The position numbers were made by a program, and so were the translations under genes. The notes beneath the pieces were generated by a model that was not told the origin of the DNA, ran no database searches, and worked only from the letters and a program-made list of their open reading frames with translations. 64,000 bases of DNA from Bryum argenteum (lineage: Eukaryota; Streptophyta; Bryopsida; Bryales; Bryaceae): the NCBI GenBank assembly GCA_037043015.1, contig CM073330.1, positions 5,109,263 to 5,173,262 on the forward strand, in the 5' to 3' direction. Of the stretch, positions 35,831 through 49,625 are shown piece after piece (positions within the stretch are counted from its first letter, which is position 1; each line of letters begins with the position of its first letter).

Positions 35831-35947
35831 TTGGAAAAAGTTTACATTGAAAAAAAGTCTGAAGATAATGACAACTGATCAACTCCAGCTTATAAATCTT
35901 ACACATAGTTCCTTCACAGTCAGCCCTTCTGATGTCAGCTAATCTCA
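35831..35947 (-). repeat. Right arm of the perfect 117-base inverted repeat
   Basis: Reverse complement of 35225-35341 without a mismatch in my reading, including a run of seven T. Transcription across both arms would give a 117-bp duplex. Confidence 0.85.
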
Positions 35948-36329
35948 AGGGTAAGCCTTTGAAAGGCTTCAAAACCACGTGAAGAAAAAAACCGAGGAAA
36001 AATATCTCTCCAAGATTGATCTTCATATTTAAATAAACCTCGTAATTTTAAAAAAGTAGGTTTTTTTGAAATAGGTCTAGCAAGAAAAAGATTGGGATAG
36101 GCTAATTCCCCCCCAAAGAATCGGACATGAAATTTTTTTTTCATCCGGCTCAAATAGCATTAAATTTTAATTATAATTATACTAAAAATAAAAATTTGAC
36201 CTATATTTGTTATATATGCTTCTTTCAAAAAAATTTATGTTTTCTTTAATAGCGTCACCTACTGTCTCTTGAAGTTTGAAAACCATTCTTGAATTTGGGA
36301 TCCTGCATCAAGTCACGCAAGGTCTTATC
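35948..36329. other. Probable VPS53 3' UTR
   Basis: AT-rich, no coding potential. Lies directly downstream of the VPS53 stop codon. Confidence 0.45.
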
Positions 36330-39300
36330 TCAGAGCTCCATATCTTCCTGAGATCTTAAATTACGGAAGCGATAGCTTTGAACCTCAAGAGAAGAAGCAA
36401 GCGAAGGCTTACCCTCTTTCTTAGCAGCTCCTTCCTTGGCTTGCTCAACGACATTAGCAAACAAGCGTTTCAAACCAGTGCTAGATGCCGCGGCTGCAGC
36501 TGCTGCTGATTGGGAGATTGCACCTCTACCCAGAGCTTCAACGCGAGACATCATAGCTTCCCTGCTCTTTTGTCCAGAGAGTCCAAACGTGGGAGTAGAG
36601 GGTCCTGGATTTGCTTGGTTGAGTTGTTGAGATCCACCTACTTGTAATGTTGGTAGACCTTCTGTGTTACGATTCATGAACCGGTCGAGAAATGGCTGAA
36701 AATCCGAACGCTTCACACCCTACAATAAACATCCGGCTCATTCAATTAATGAGGGGAGTAAATCGTCTTAGCTTACATGACGCCTTCAGTGCAAGAGGAA
36801 TAAACAGACCACAAGGGTAATATAGCTGTCATAGAGCTACATTTGAAGTCAAAAAATCATCTGAAATGAACAAAACTGAAGGATGAAAAGCGAAATAGAA
36901 GCAAGCAATAACCTTCAGGTCAAGAATTCGTTGAAAATCAGCACCAGAGCCATCAGGTAGCAAGGCACGATACGTGTCCGCGATTGACTCCATTGGAGAC
37001 AATATGACCTACAATACCCGAACATCAAGTTAATACATGGCTAAATAATAGAAATCTTGGCCTGCTAAAAATACGCAAGAAAACAGATACCGGCTAGATC
37101 AATGAATATGTAGTCTATACTTCTTGTACAATACACTTGCGTATGAAGATCCTTACCTTCAACAAATGCTCTGCTTTGCTCATCTCACGTGCAACATATT
37201 TGGTATAGCTCGCTGGAGTATTAGTCTGGAAGCAATTTCATCAATATAAGCAATCAACGACTTCTGGCTTGATGAGAATAAATAAATGAAACCTTAATAG
37301 AGAACCTGTCACACTCTTCGTCGGCATGCTGGAGAGGGCCATACCTGGCCTGCTAGTGACGGGACCTCTAGAAGCAAAGTCTTGACATGATGAGTGTCTA
37401 ATAGCATCTGCACATCAATAATAATAGGATTCGATAAGCTTCATCATCGTTCTCGAGTAAATTCTCAGAAAAGTCAGGAAGTTCAGTTCGACTTTGAACT
37501 ACGCTGACTTAATGCATAACGAATTGTACTCAATATAAATCTCGGCACATCCTTAAACCAGAAGTATTCAGGAAGTTTCACTTTACAATTTCATCATACG
37601 AAACAAATGCCCAGACGACACTCACCTGTTGTGCACCAGTTTCCGAAATACGCTTGCATTTGAAAATATTGTTGTGAAATCGTGGGGCAAATGACGCTGC
37701 TAGCTGCCCATTACAAGAATATAGTAAGTACCAATCTGAGTAACAAACTGTATATTTGATTCACACAAGGAAGGTACATGGTCGAGGATACCTTGTCCAT
37801 AAAATACTGGAAGTAAGTGGGTGACAGAAGTCTTGCAATAGCTGGGACACTACTGGAGAGGATGGCGCTAATTCCGTTGACGTAACTGCACAGTATGATG
37901 ATATTGCAATGTTAAGCATCTCCACAAAAACTTAATACCTACTACAAGCTTCGTTGCTGTATACATCAATGTCACATAGATTTGGTCCTTGTTAACAAAA
38001 CTTTCGTTGGTTCTAGAAGAGACTGATTCTGCGAAAAGCGGAAACCAGAGTGGCCACGACAGAGGTCAGAGTGTAATTGCATACTCGGATTGGTCTCCGA
38101 CACCTTCGAGAGTGGCCCATGGCAGACGAGCCATATTGGCCAACTCGTTCTCGAGTCGTGTCTCCAAACCAAGCACCAATGTTGATAATGCCTTAGTTAT
38201 TACTCCAGAAAACTCATCCTGCAAAGAAGCAACTCGTAAGAAGAGGATGATTGTTTTTTAACTTACATGAGTTTGCGAAGAGCGGTCATACCTGCTCTTC
38301 AGACATATCTATACTTTCAGCAAAGTGCGGATCAATCAGCTTCGCAATATTTTCACCCATATTTGCAGCCTGGCAGTGCAGAAAAGAATAGAAAAGTCAG
38401 CCCTTCTTAAGCGTTCTTTCAGGATTCTGAACTTGGATGATACAAAACATCTCAGGTAAAACAAAACGATAAAAAGCGATCTCTGCAGACCATTGCAATC
38501 AGGCATATCTTAAATCTCAATCTTGTACAGACCAATAACTACTTCTCTGAGATTCAATAGTCAAATTAACAAACATCGTGCACGTCAGTAGAATGATAAT
38601 CAAAAGATAGAATGAGATAGAACATAGAATGAAGGGGCAGATGAGAATCCATACATACCGTCTCATGACAGTATTCTGCCGTATTGACGATGTAGCAGAT
38701 AACTCTCTCATCTTTCTCTGAAACCTGGATTGTAACAGATTCAGAATCAGAGCAACACAACCTCATAATATAATACCAACCCATGTACCAACAGATCGAT
38801 GTAAGAACTAGCTATTGCAAGTGATTTATACCTTGACCTGTCCCTCAGTGCCGGTGACGAGACCAGGTTGACCTCTCGGCAGTCTCGCGACAAGCTTCCC
38901 AGCATACGCTCGGAGCACTCGCTGAAGCACCTGTTTAGAAGGAGACCCATTTTCAATAAGAAGTGAACCGAAGGTATACCAGGCTCGACAAAATATGTAT
39001 AGTGCATTGGAGGCACAGCACGAAGCTCAGACAAGCATAGTAAAATGAGTACATTGTCAATCAAGAAAGTTGTAAGCGGCATTGGGCCACGTTCAAATGA
39101 GAACAGGTCCTCAAAGACCACTGATGGTCCATTTACATAGAGGAATTGCTGTGAAGATAGCATATAAAAGAAAGGAAATATACCTTGTACAAGTTGAAAA
39201 GGGTTTGACTCCGGGTGAGCGCACTGCAGCGCTTCAAGCTTCTTTTAATAATCAAAAACACCTGCACATAATTGTATGTGAGTATTAGTGTACTATAATT

Positions 39301-42300
39301 TAGTGTACACATAATACTTTGCATACTAAGTATTAGTGTACTAAAAATTAGGATGCTTTCAGTTTTACCTTCGCTGCTAAAATGTTCAGTTACTACGAGC
39401 AAGGAAGACAAACCTGTGTTCCACTCGGTAAGATGTGTGTCTGGGTTCCCTCTTCAGGCTCCCAAGTCTCTTCCTGTTATTGACAACTTAGAATGACATA
39501 TTGTACATATATATCTACTGCAAGGTGAATAAACAGAATGATACAATAACCCTGAACCTACGGATCAATAGTACTGCTTGACAAGTATTTCTAAATTAAC
39601 TACTAGACAAATAGACATACGAGACAAGAGGCAAAGCAGCAATGTATAAAGCTTATAACAGATCCTCACCTGTATAAGCTTGTCCAACGTCTCCATCAAA
39701 GTCTTTTCCTCAAGATCAACATATATCGACATGTGAGGCTCAAAGCATGAGGAGATTGTGCCGCGGAAATTAAACGCTGCTGCAGCCTGCAATCATCAGA
39801 AATTAAGCAAATGAGACCCTGTGTGCTGATTGCGAAAGACATGGAAAAGACTCCTGGTATGTTCTAAATGGGGGTTCGGAACTGTTGCTAACAGCACGAT
39901 ACCCATATATACAGACCACAACTTCTCGGTTTGACATCTCTGAGTTTTAAGGAACAAGACAGCCATCCCCTTCGTGAATATCCAACATGAAAAAATCAAA
40001 CGTTACCCTCTCATTAGCGGCTTCTTGATTTATCTTCTTTTCTCCATCTGTTTCCTGTTTGACCAGCACTCGTCAGAAAAGATATTGTACTGACGAGAAT
40101 AGAAACCACCAATAGTGGGATCGTAACACAAGATTGGAAGAGCAATTCGTCAACCCAAATGGCAAGAGAAACCGTGGGCAAACAATGAATGAAATTTAAG
40201 CATAAATGGCATGATTTTCTGCTATGGTCACCAAGCACCTAACACAGATACATTAGTATGCTAGCTGATAGAATCCCCATTTCTGATCAAAGGCAGCTAG
40301 GCCATGCTAATCCTAATGTCGGAAATATACAAAAGAAAGACAGGACTATGTGCAATATGAAACAGAGAGATCTATGTGCTTCAGAATTACCAGTTTCTTC
40401 TGCTTTTGATACTTTTTACGAATGGCTGAAGCAGTGAGCTCTCCATCTTTGGTGTCAAAACCTTCATCGTCGCTTTCCTCCTCTTGTTTCTTACCCTCGC
40501 TTCCACCGAAACGGTCTGCCAGTTCTTCCTCAAATTCTAGAGTTCTTTGTAAAGCCTGGATGTCCAGGCATGCAATGAATTAGAACTAAAGAAAGATTGA
40601 TCCAGCCACAAAGACGACTGATACATTGCTTCTAGACATCATGATGGCGAGAGCTTCAAAAATCCTACACTGTTTAGTATAGCAATGTCTATAACAATGC
40701 AAACATACAAGATCATTTCATGTAACATCTTCCAATCAAGTTAATTTGAGACGAGACCTCACACCGAACCTTTCTAAGAGTACAAAGAACTGCTATAGCA
40801 GACAAATGATTATGGTGAAGAAAAGTCAAGTATTTCATTTTGTTAGGCACCTGTAATAGAGTTCCAACATCAGGCTTCGGTTGAGCTGTATCAAGAATTT
40901 CCATCAACTGCGCCCTGTATAAGAACGAGATTCATTCGCATCGGTACGTAATGTCAGCAGCATAAGGGGTAAAAGGAATCTACGATCTAAAGAGCAAAGC
41001 AAGATGATCGTGATTCAATTTTTCAACAAGCGCATCTATAGATGTCTATTTCATTTACCTCGTTACTTTACAGAACTGCATGCACAGGGTGTGTGCAACC
41101 CGCCAGGTTGGAGGGAATATAGACCAAACTTCTTCATTAGATCTTAGTTGACGCTTTATCCAAGCATATCTCCGCTCCGCTTTATCAAGTCTTGCTACCT
41201 CTGCAATGAGTCATTCAGAAAAATACCAATGAAAATTGATAGAGTTTGACTGTATATGTAAGTTCTCAATGATGCCTAAAATCATAATTATGATACAAAT
41301 TCTTCATAGTCCAGTATCCCATGACAGTGTTGCAGTTCTTGCATAATTAAGAGATCAATATCTACCTTAGCAGTTGCAAAATCAAGAGTATGAACAGGAA
41401 GACTGTGGCCACGTCTTTACGCGGATTACCTGTTCCTTGAAATATTTGTTGATATGCAGTAAGCTCTTTGCTACATACATTGCGAATAAGTTCTTCTTTT
41501 GCAGATGGATCCAGGGCATCGATAACCAGACAAGCATCCGCAAGCTGCTGCATCTGCTGACCGTCTTCACTCAGACCAGCTGATCCCAAACTGCTCCATA
41601 TACACGTTTGGTAATTGGCATCAATGAAAAACCGAGTGCTTTCTTATGATGAACTGAGGAACCATATTTTCAGTGCATACTACACCATCACATTTCCTGC
41701 CAAGTTTGTCTTCTCCCGCACTACTGCAGCATAGGGTTGTGGAAAGGAAATAGGATATTCTCTAAAACATCACGGATATTTCCAAGACATGCCTAAATGT
41801 AGTGATAAGGTGATAGAACTTCAAGCAGCGTAACACAACAGAAAGTACTCTTGTCATCGTTGACAGTCAGATATTGCTCAGAATACATTCCCATGTTCTG
41901 CGTCTTTGTCTCCGTACACAACTAAGATCAGTTTCGAGTACAGAACTCACCTTGCAAAATCAGAAAATATATGAGACTTCAGCATGTCTTTGATGCCCTT
42001 GAACTTCTCTCGCAGCTCTGCAATTTTTGGGACATCCTTGTAGGCTTCAAAATGACTGCAAAGCTGATTAACTGCCTGCATACATCACAGCAAGCATGAG
42101 TCTCTACGCATTCTAATTCCAAGAAGCAATGACTAAGCACACAGAAGACTGAGTTTCGATTCTAATGGAAGAATAGTGCTTCAAATGCAATACTCATTAT
42201 GATAAGTTGCTACTTATTGGCTTCAATATTTGTTGGACCGCAACGCATGTAATAATTGAAGTAGAAAATGCGCCAGAGACCCAGAAATAATCGCAACACT

Positions 42301-44879
42301 AACTAATACTATCACATCAAAACCGCCCCCCCTTCGCTCATTAGACAGAGGAGAGAATGAAAATTTCATAGCCTCGATGCCCAACCTCAAGCTGCCCAGC
42401 TGCCTCCTTATATTGACGCTTGGCAGCCATAGCTTGTAATTGTTCCACAGCTGACACTGTACACAATCCAGCATAATTCTGACAGTCAGTCCTCGATGAG
42501 CTACTTCGACGAAGATCCAGATGAAGTGTAAGTAGGAAAGCTATACTCTGTATTGATCCTTCAAGAACAAACATTACACACTACAACCATCTGGAACGTT
42601 ATGAATATCCACAAACCCAACCTTATCACTTCAAGGACAGGTAGCCTCTTCAGGAGAACGAAGGCATAGTGATTGAATATTGACGAGATTACAATGTCGC
42701 TGAAACTAAACTCCAACAAATTTGCAGAACTTCAGTGGCGTCCTTTTCAGAACGAGCAACTTTTATATGCGAGAGGAAACATTCGAAAGAATCACAGACC
42801 AAGCATTGCGAGACGGTGAAGAGCCGTTATAGTGGTTGTGATGTGTTTCTTCGCGAAATCCAGCTTCTTGATGTCACGACAGATCTCCTTAACCATCACC
42901 TCACTTTGTTCTGCCTTTTCTTTCATTTCGCCTATTTTTTGAGTCAACTCCTGCAGCACATACTTGGCCTTCAGGAATAAGTCTGCACCGATAATGCAAA
43001 TTCTACTTTGAAGAGGGTGAAGTCGTGGGTCTGAATGCAGCCTCTAAAACATATGATACACCAGTTTATATATGCACCATTTGTCTCTCCACATATATAC
43101 ATCAGGATGTCAACTCCTCTTAAGTCTGACGTCAACATGATAAGGTACATGATCAGAACATTATACCCCTATGTCACGAGAATTAAAAAGTAAAGACCAC
43201 CATAACGAATGATAGTCTAATAATGATAAAATCGGTATCTTCCAAGAAACCACATTGCATGAGAGCAAAACCTGAATGGCCCCCATTGCTGCTGCAAGGT
43301 CCTCTTTAGCTTTTGAACCTGAGGTGCTCTGCTCATTGAATAAGAAGACGGTGAAATACATTGAGGTACACGATATAACACCAAAAAATTGACAAAAACA
43401 TGCTTGATCACAGAAACTAGATCCTCATAGAAATGAATATCACACCAAAGGATGATGGTAGCAAAGCGAGGTATAGTACGAACAGAAAAATAAGATGAAG
43501 CTTTAATCTACTGCAAAAACCGGTAACATGTTTGACAATTCTGAAGCTTGATAACTCTCTTCAAATATCAGTCATATTAATCAGGAAACGAAAAAAGAGA
43601 AGGATAAGCAGATTCTAACAAAGGATGCCCGAAAGCTCCTTACAACAGCTCCGGATGCCAGAGGAGGATACAAAGCAGAAACACTCAGCAGCTTGGGAAG
43701 AGAATCATGTTTTCATGAAGTGTTCAGGATTAAAGGTTCCAAGATCGCACCTGCAGCCTGACTGCCGAAAGTATATCAGCATCTACATGCCGAATCTTAT
43801 TCCGCAGCTTTCCAAGAAGGGGATCTACTGCCACCAACGATGCCTCTGCAGCATAAAGTAATCACGAAGTCACAAGTCGAAGCTTAGACACGTCATACAC
43901 AAGCACATCACCAAATTCGCGGTAACCTATAAAACCCGCATTTATTACAGAGTATGAAAAGCTCCATATCACAAACCCCGACTTACTTCGTCTTGGTCAC
44001 TCATACAACTTCTTACTATAGCATTAATATAACACTTTCCTACAGCGTACAAGGACTGCCTTCCTCCATAACAGAGGGTGGTCTAAACTACGAATCTGTT
44101 ACATTCAGGAAAATAACAACGTTATCAATAATTGGTTAAACGATGCCTATGCGACCAAAGTAGGACTAACTCCAGAGAGTTTATATGTAAGCAACTACTC
44201 TAAGGAGGATCGCTCAGCTCCAATAAGGGCTAACTTCAAACAAATCACACAAAGACGATTTTAACACTCGAACGAACCAATTTGAAAGAGGCTGCATCAG
44301 CTAACCAGATTGGTATGACCCCTTCACATGAATGAAACCTTGGCTCAGGCCACTTTGCAACTCACAAGTACACTGATGAACCACAATGCTCAGTGCATTA
44401 TAATCCTTATTGTACTCATCGAGAAAAAGCTCAGAATAGGACTTAAGTTGAAATTGAATTAAGGCGGAACGCCAACTACGTTGATCTTGCTCAAAATTTG
44501 ACAGCCGTTTATAAGCGCTTGTCGAAGGTTTAAGTATCATGCTCAAGATGAAAATTCAGAAAAAAAAAAGTATAAAGTCTTCAATAATAAATGCCATTAT
44601 AGGATCATCTCTAACAAGAAAACTCCCAGCGAGATCAAAAACTTGGAAGTCACTAAAATGCGTCATATTGTTGTCAATAAAGAAATGAATAGGCAGAAAC
44701 TTTGAGCTGTGTGTTAAACACCTGCAACAATTACTATAGAATCAAACAACAGGCATTCTTGACGAACACTGCTCCCGCATGTACAAGATGCAATTACTAC
44801 AATAAAAATTTCTTTCAAGCATACCTGTCGGGAAAACCTCGTTGATGAACTCAAGAGTGTACGCGCTAGTCTTCGCCAT
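36330..44879 (-). CDS. VPS53: VPS53, subunit of the GARP/EARP tethering complex
   Basis: A gene of about 20 exons over 8.5 kb. The first exon (44825-44879) reads MAKTSAYTLEFINEVFPT, and the second (43751-43845) EASLVAVDPLLGKLRNKIRH. Later come the family signature VKEICRDIKKLDFAKKHITT near 42840-42900, AVEQLQAMAAKRQYKEAA near 42400, ALDPSAKEELIRNVCSKELT near 41480, ALQRTLEFEEELADRFGG near 40520, FNFRGTISSCFEPHMSIYV near 39730, VSEKDERVICYIVNTAEYCH near 38680, and the last exon 36330-36719 from GVKRSDFQPFLDRF. VPS53 is a coiled-coil, CATCHR-fold subunit that with VPS51, VPS52 and VPS54 (or VPS50) tethers endosome-derived vesicles at the trans-Golgi. The C-terminal tail is rich in A, S and Q. 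I did not define every boundary. Confidence 0.95.
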
Positions 44880-45416
44880 GGCAGCTTCCTACCAGATGGA
44901 AGTCTTCAAATAAATTTGAACTGCGTTTCAACCGAATGCCATTTCTTTATTAAACCATCGCCGACGAACTGCGATCGAGGATCTCACTGACGTCGATCAT
45001 CTGTCATCCAGCAATGGAGCTCACAAATGTCCGCGACAACGATTCTTTTACAGCTATGCAAATTTTGAGCTCGCGAGATCGCAATTGTTCACCAAAACTC
45101 TCTGAGAGAAACTACAAACCGTGCTCCTGGACCGCCCTCCCAAAAACTGCAAACGGAATGGCAAAAAAGAGCAATTTCTACAGCATGTAGAAAACAAAAT
45201 TGTGACGATTGCTAAACCAGGGAGGGAAATGGAAGCGAGAGGGTGACAGATTCTGGTGCGGAACTGGCGACTTCAGGGCTCCTGTTTTGCTTAGAATCGA
45301 CCTCTTTGACCCTCACTTCTTTACTACGGTATGAATTCTTTAATGTCACTTCTTTACAATCACTCCTTTATCATTACCTCTCTACTGTCACCTTTTTCGT
45401 ATCACATGGTTGAGGT
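44880..45416. other. VPS53 5' UTR/promoter region
   Basis: No open gene. The stretch separates the VPS53 start from a piggyBac-like MITE and probably contains the VPS53 promoter. Confidence 0.4.
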
Positions 45417-45658
45417 TTAACCCTTAAACGTCATATGCTGTCCTAATACCACACCCAAAACCTCTTTTAAACTCCACTTTTAGCATTATTCTATTTTTAA
45501 TTTGCGTGAGCTCTATTCTAAGAAAGTATAGATCTCTTTAAGGTGCTCAGTTTGGAATTTTAAAAATTCCATTTGGTATAATGGAGTGTAAGTTATGAGC
45601 AAGATTCTCTCAAAAAAAAACCCAACCCCTCGGGATGGGTCTGACGTTTAAGGGTTAA
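45417..45658. mobile_element. piggyBac-like MITE (TTAA borders)
   Basis: TTAA-CCCTTAAACGTC at the left and GACGTTTAAGGG-TTAA at the right: 12-base perfect inverted ends starting CCC, flanked by TTAA. 242 bases, no coding sequence. This is the cleanest copy in the window. Confidence 0.7.
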
Positions 45659-45763
45659 GCTTTTCTTGAAGGCATTCCAATGTTATTTCTTTTGCCTCTT
45701 ATTTTCATAAAATATTATGTCATTAATTTTTATACTTTACATTGCACCATTCGTTGACTTGAA

Positions 45764-45846
45764 TACTCCCTCTGTCCCATTAATTGTGCAGTAGGTTCTC
45801 TCAAATTTACCTCACCTACTTTAAAAATATAATGGACAAAGGAGTA
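45764..45846. mobile_element. Stowaway-like MITE, about 80 bases
   Basis: Left end TACTCCCTCTGTCCCATTAA and right end ATAATGGACAAAGGAGTA are imperfect inverted repeats of the Stowaway (Tc1/mariner) type with TA at each border. Confidence 0.65.
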
Positions 45847-46085
45847 AATTTTTTACTTCAAAGAGCATAATAAGAGTGCTGTGGAAGCGAAGGATGGACT
45901 TTGTAAATTACTCAGTATTTGATGAAAACTCTATTTTCTGTGTACAAAACTCATTCACAAATAAAATTATGGAATGATGTAAGAATCCCAAGATAAATCA
46001 TGAGGCATGGCAAGGGTATGGATACTCGATACCATATAAAGTCATATAAAGCCATTGTTGCGAACAACAATACAAAATGTCATTT

Positions 46086-46185
46086 GAGTCATTATGCAAT
46101 GTACATAATACTAGCACCCAAAATGTTGTTTGAGTCATTATGCAATGTATATATTGCTAGCACGGTGTATATAATACTTCCTTGG
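46086..46185. repeat. 46-base tandem pair
   Basis: GAGTCATTATGCAATGTA occurs at 46086 and 46132, followed each time by CTAGCAC. Two units only. Confidence 0.6.
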
Positions 46186-46582
46186 TGAAACAATAAGCCT
46201 ATGAATTCAGAATCATAAAGTAAAGCATTCAAGAATATGATTCCAAGCCACCATATCAAACATCCATTTCTTAGATTGCACCTTCCGTCAAACAACCATT
46301 GCGGGATAGTCTATGCGTTGTTTGCAATCCCCCGATCGGTGTTTTGATAGCTGTGAAAAGGATCAACTAATTGCCGTACCTGAGGATTATTTCAAAATTG
46401 AACACTTCTGCTAAAGAGGAGAATAGTACCTCCTATGTCATGCAGAAAATGAAGTGCGGAAGCACGTAACTCCTAAAATCGACTGATAGTCAGTACTTTT
46501 ATTCATCATTCGGTGCCTTTCGGGGCAATGCTACTGCTCCTCCACCCAGCTACAACTACAAAGAGCCCGAGCCAATCTTCCT

Positions 46583-48485
46583 TTAACCGATCAAGAGCTT
46601 GGTCTCTTCGGTGAACTTGTACGTGGGCACTTCGAGGTTGTAAGGGGCGGGTCCTTTGCGGATACGACCGGAGATGTCGTAGTGAGAGCCGTGGCAGGGG
46701 CAGAACCAGCCCCCGTAGTCGCCCGCATTCGGCAACGGCACGCACCCCAAGTGAGTGCACACGCCCACCACCACCAGCCACTCCGGATTCTGCACCCTCG
46801 CTGAGTCTTCCTCCGGGTCTCGCAGCTCGTTCATGGGCGTGGAATTCGCCAGCTTCACATCCTCCTCCGTGCGATGCCGCACGAACACCGGCTTCCCCCG
46901 CCACTTCACCGTCACCGTCGACCCCGGCTCTATGCTGCCGATGTCCACCTCCAACGACGCCAGCGCCAGCACGTCCCGACTCGCCGACATCGACAGAATC
47001 ACCTTCAGCGCCATAATTCGCAACGCTGATGCGTAGATGAACCGCCCGCCTGCAACCGTCATAAGCTCGTCTCAGAACTTGCTAATAAAAGAAGATCCTC
47101 CGGGCATCATCCCGAGTAGAGGCAGTAAGGTGTACCTGTGAGTACTAAGTAAGCGAACGCTTTCTTGCTGGGATCTCCTGGCGTCGTTCGCGTATGTGTA
47201 TGCTCGTCGTACTCGATGATGTTAGTTGGATTCTTCAATGCCATTGCAGTGGCTGGCATTGTTTCGGTCCCCGAGGCTGTCCCCGCGAGGGCGTCCGAGG
47301 CGAACCCTGCCAAATCACAGCCAAACAATTCATACCGTTAGGTCAACGTGAAGAAATTTCACTGCATCTTGTCAATTGCCACCAATTAATCTCCACTCGA
47401 CGAAACTTTCTTAAGCCTCCCGTTACAATACCATTTTCATTCTGATTGCTGCAAGATCATCAGGTTGTGCATCCACATAAGCGCATGAAAGTTATCATCA
47501 CCCCGCTACGGTCAAAATCCAACTAGTGGCCAGGAGTTCACACATATTACAGAGAGGTAGATGAATTGGTCAAACAACTCCTATGCAAAAAGAACTGAAC
47601 GGCCTGTAGGAGATTTCATCATCCACAGCTGGGATGGGATACAACCAGCATGAAGTATCCAACCCAAGCAACTTCTACATGGACTACTAGAATCACAAAC
47701 CATATAATTGCCTGCGGTCAGTACAGCCTTTCCAAAGGGTAGCAGTGTACTTTCGGACACGCAACTACTACTCCGTTCCGGAATCCAACACGGCCAACCC
47801 CCACAACTCGCCATTACTATATATTGAACCCTACAGAAGAACGCACTCCTATTCCATGTAACTGAGCCACAAGCTCATCCGGTTAAAAGACTGAGATATC
47901 CAATAATTGATGACGCAAACCAAATCGTTCAAAGTGATCAGTTTTGTATGGGAAAAATAAAACACAAACATAATTACCGTGTCATAAACAGTCCTTCAGA
48001 ATATACGACATATCCAAACCGGTCAGAAGTATGAATGCTTTCCAAAAATCAAAATCTGAAAATTCAATACAGGCATCACAATTACCGGTGAAGGGACCTG
48101 AATAGAGAATATAGATAGTTTGTTGTTGCTAAGATCACTACCAAGGAGCTCGTCACTATTGGAAATAAAAAAAGGCAGAAAAAAGAAATGAGTCCAGGCA
48201 CCAGTCTAGGTTCTCATTCCTTTAGGTTAGATACCAGATTCCTGAAAAAAAAGGTACAATTCTAGTAAGCGTCGCATGCGAAAGAGCGAGATGAGGATGA
48301 GAAGTGGTACCTCGAGAGAAGTGCCACGATCGAGTGAGCGGAATAGAGCTCGAGAAAGCTCCATCGTTGGCCACGCTATGGCTTTCCTTGTGAAAGCTGG
48401 TGATCTCCGAGAGAGCAGGTGAAGCGCCCGATTGCGCGAGCCGAGTGAGCGCGGGTAACCTCCGCGCTAACCCCCTCGCCAACAT
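46583..48485 (-). CDS. UCR1: Rieske iron-sulfur subunit of mitochondrial complex III
   Basis: Three exons, 48311-48485, 47136-47306 and 46583-47049, join in phase to 270 residues, the usual plant length. The Rieske protein carries electrons from ubiquinol to cytochrome c1 in the inner membrane. The N-terminus ([20 protein letters not shown]) is an Arg-rich mitochondrial presequence. A membrane-anchor helix spans the exon 2 to 3 junction ([19 protein letters not shown]). The cluster motif is CTHLGC (213-218) and CPCHG (232-236), giving Cys213, His215, Cys232 and His235 as [2Fe-2S] ligands and Cys218-Cys234 as the disulfide. Intron 1 is about 1 kb. The flexible hinge region and the C-terminus TEETKLLIG are normal. 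Confidence 0.97.
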
Positions 48486-49210
48486 GATGCTGCACCGATC
48501 GAAACCCTAAAGAATTCTACGTTTGTTTGTGACGGACACACGCTCAATGGAGCTTCAAAAGGAAGGAATTCACGGGGCTGACAATGAGCTCCTTCTCCAG
48601 TTTGGACGGTGCCATGAGAACTTCGGGAACACTCCTTTCGGACTCGGGGAACGTGGGATCTTTCCACATGCTCGAATGATGCTCCTCATTGTTGAACTTG
48701 AAAAGTTCGTGGAACGAGGATCCCTAAACCGATTCACATTCCAAGGATTGTAAACCAGATGACGGACTCATATTGTGAAGAGCCGTAGTTTTGACAAAAT
48801 TTGTTGAGACTTATTTCCAATTAAGTAATTTGGATCTTACCTTGATTCAAGATAGTTCTAAGTTATGACATTTATTTCTGGGTAAGAGAATTGTGCCTCA
48901 AATCTTTGATTCACATTGAGCATCAACACATTTGAGGTTAAAACCAAGGTTACCCAAGTACAAGAATATTCATAAATTTTCAGCGGCGTACTTCTAGCTA
49001 GATTTACATGTACTTCCAGTTATTATCTTTTGTACTTGTTCATACCCATCATTAAAATATTTTAAAGACCTCAAAAGTACAAAAAATTGTATGTTTATGC
49101 AGGATTCCTAGAACAAATACAAGATATTCTCCGTCAAAACACACCCAAAATATGATTTGTCTGAAGGGTGACAACAAGGAATGATATAGAAGCCGGGAGA
49201 CTCACACTAC
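48486..49210. other. Intergenic region between divergent genes
   Basis: Contains the Rieske promoter side and a gene-free AT-rich stretch. No repeat or gene recognised. Confidence 0.4.
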
Positions 49211-49270
49211 ATGACTTCCCACACATGCAAGTGCCCTGATGGCATGAGCAAGCAAAGAAGATACACGCCA

Positions 49271-49312
49271 CGCCACGTGAAAAGCCACGTCCCCAGTTTC
49301 CACCCACGTGGC
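49271..49312. promoter_or_regulatory. Cluster of G-box/ACGT elements
   Basis: GCCACGTG (about 49274), GCCACGTC (about 49285) and CCCACGTGG (about 49303) place three ACGT cores in about 40 bases, roughly 320-350 bases before the ATG of the downstream gene. In plants such clusters bind bZIP and bHLH factors in light or ABA responses. The function here is inferred only. Confidence 0.45.
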
Positions 49313-49625
49313 CGTCCCACCTGGACCTTTCAGCCTGCTCCTTTTCGAATCCGCAAGTGTGAACCCGCCAACTTCGCCTCTTATCTCCTCCACAGTCAAC
49401 CCTCCTGGTTCATTCACTCCCTGCAGCATCACACTTCTTGCACTTTTCCTCGCCGATCCTACCCCATGTCCCTTTCTCACCACCTCGCACCATTTCCCTG
49501 TCCATCAGCATTCCAACGCACTTCTCCGATCAAAATTTGGAGCAGAATCGAGCCATTTAGAGCCGCATCGAATTTGTCTGCCATTTAGAGCTCCAGAGGC
49601 TCGAATTGGCAGTTGATCGGCGAAA

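Noticed and set aside
49211-49588. 125-codon plus-strand frame upstream of the small unknown gene
   Set aside because: Overlaps the G-box promoter region, is Pro/Ser/His-rich from C-rich DNA, and competes with another open frame of similar composition.
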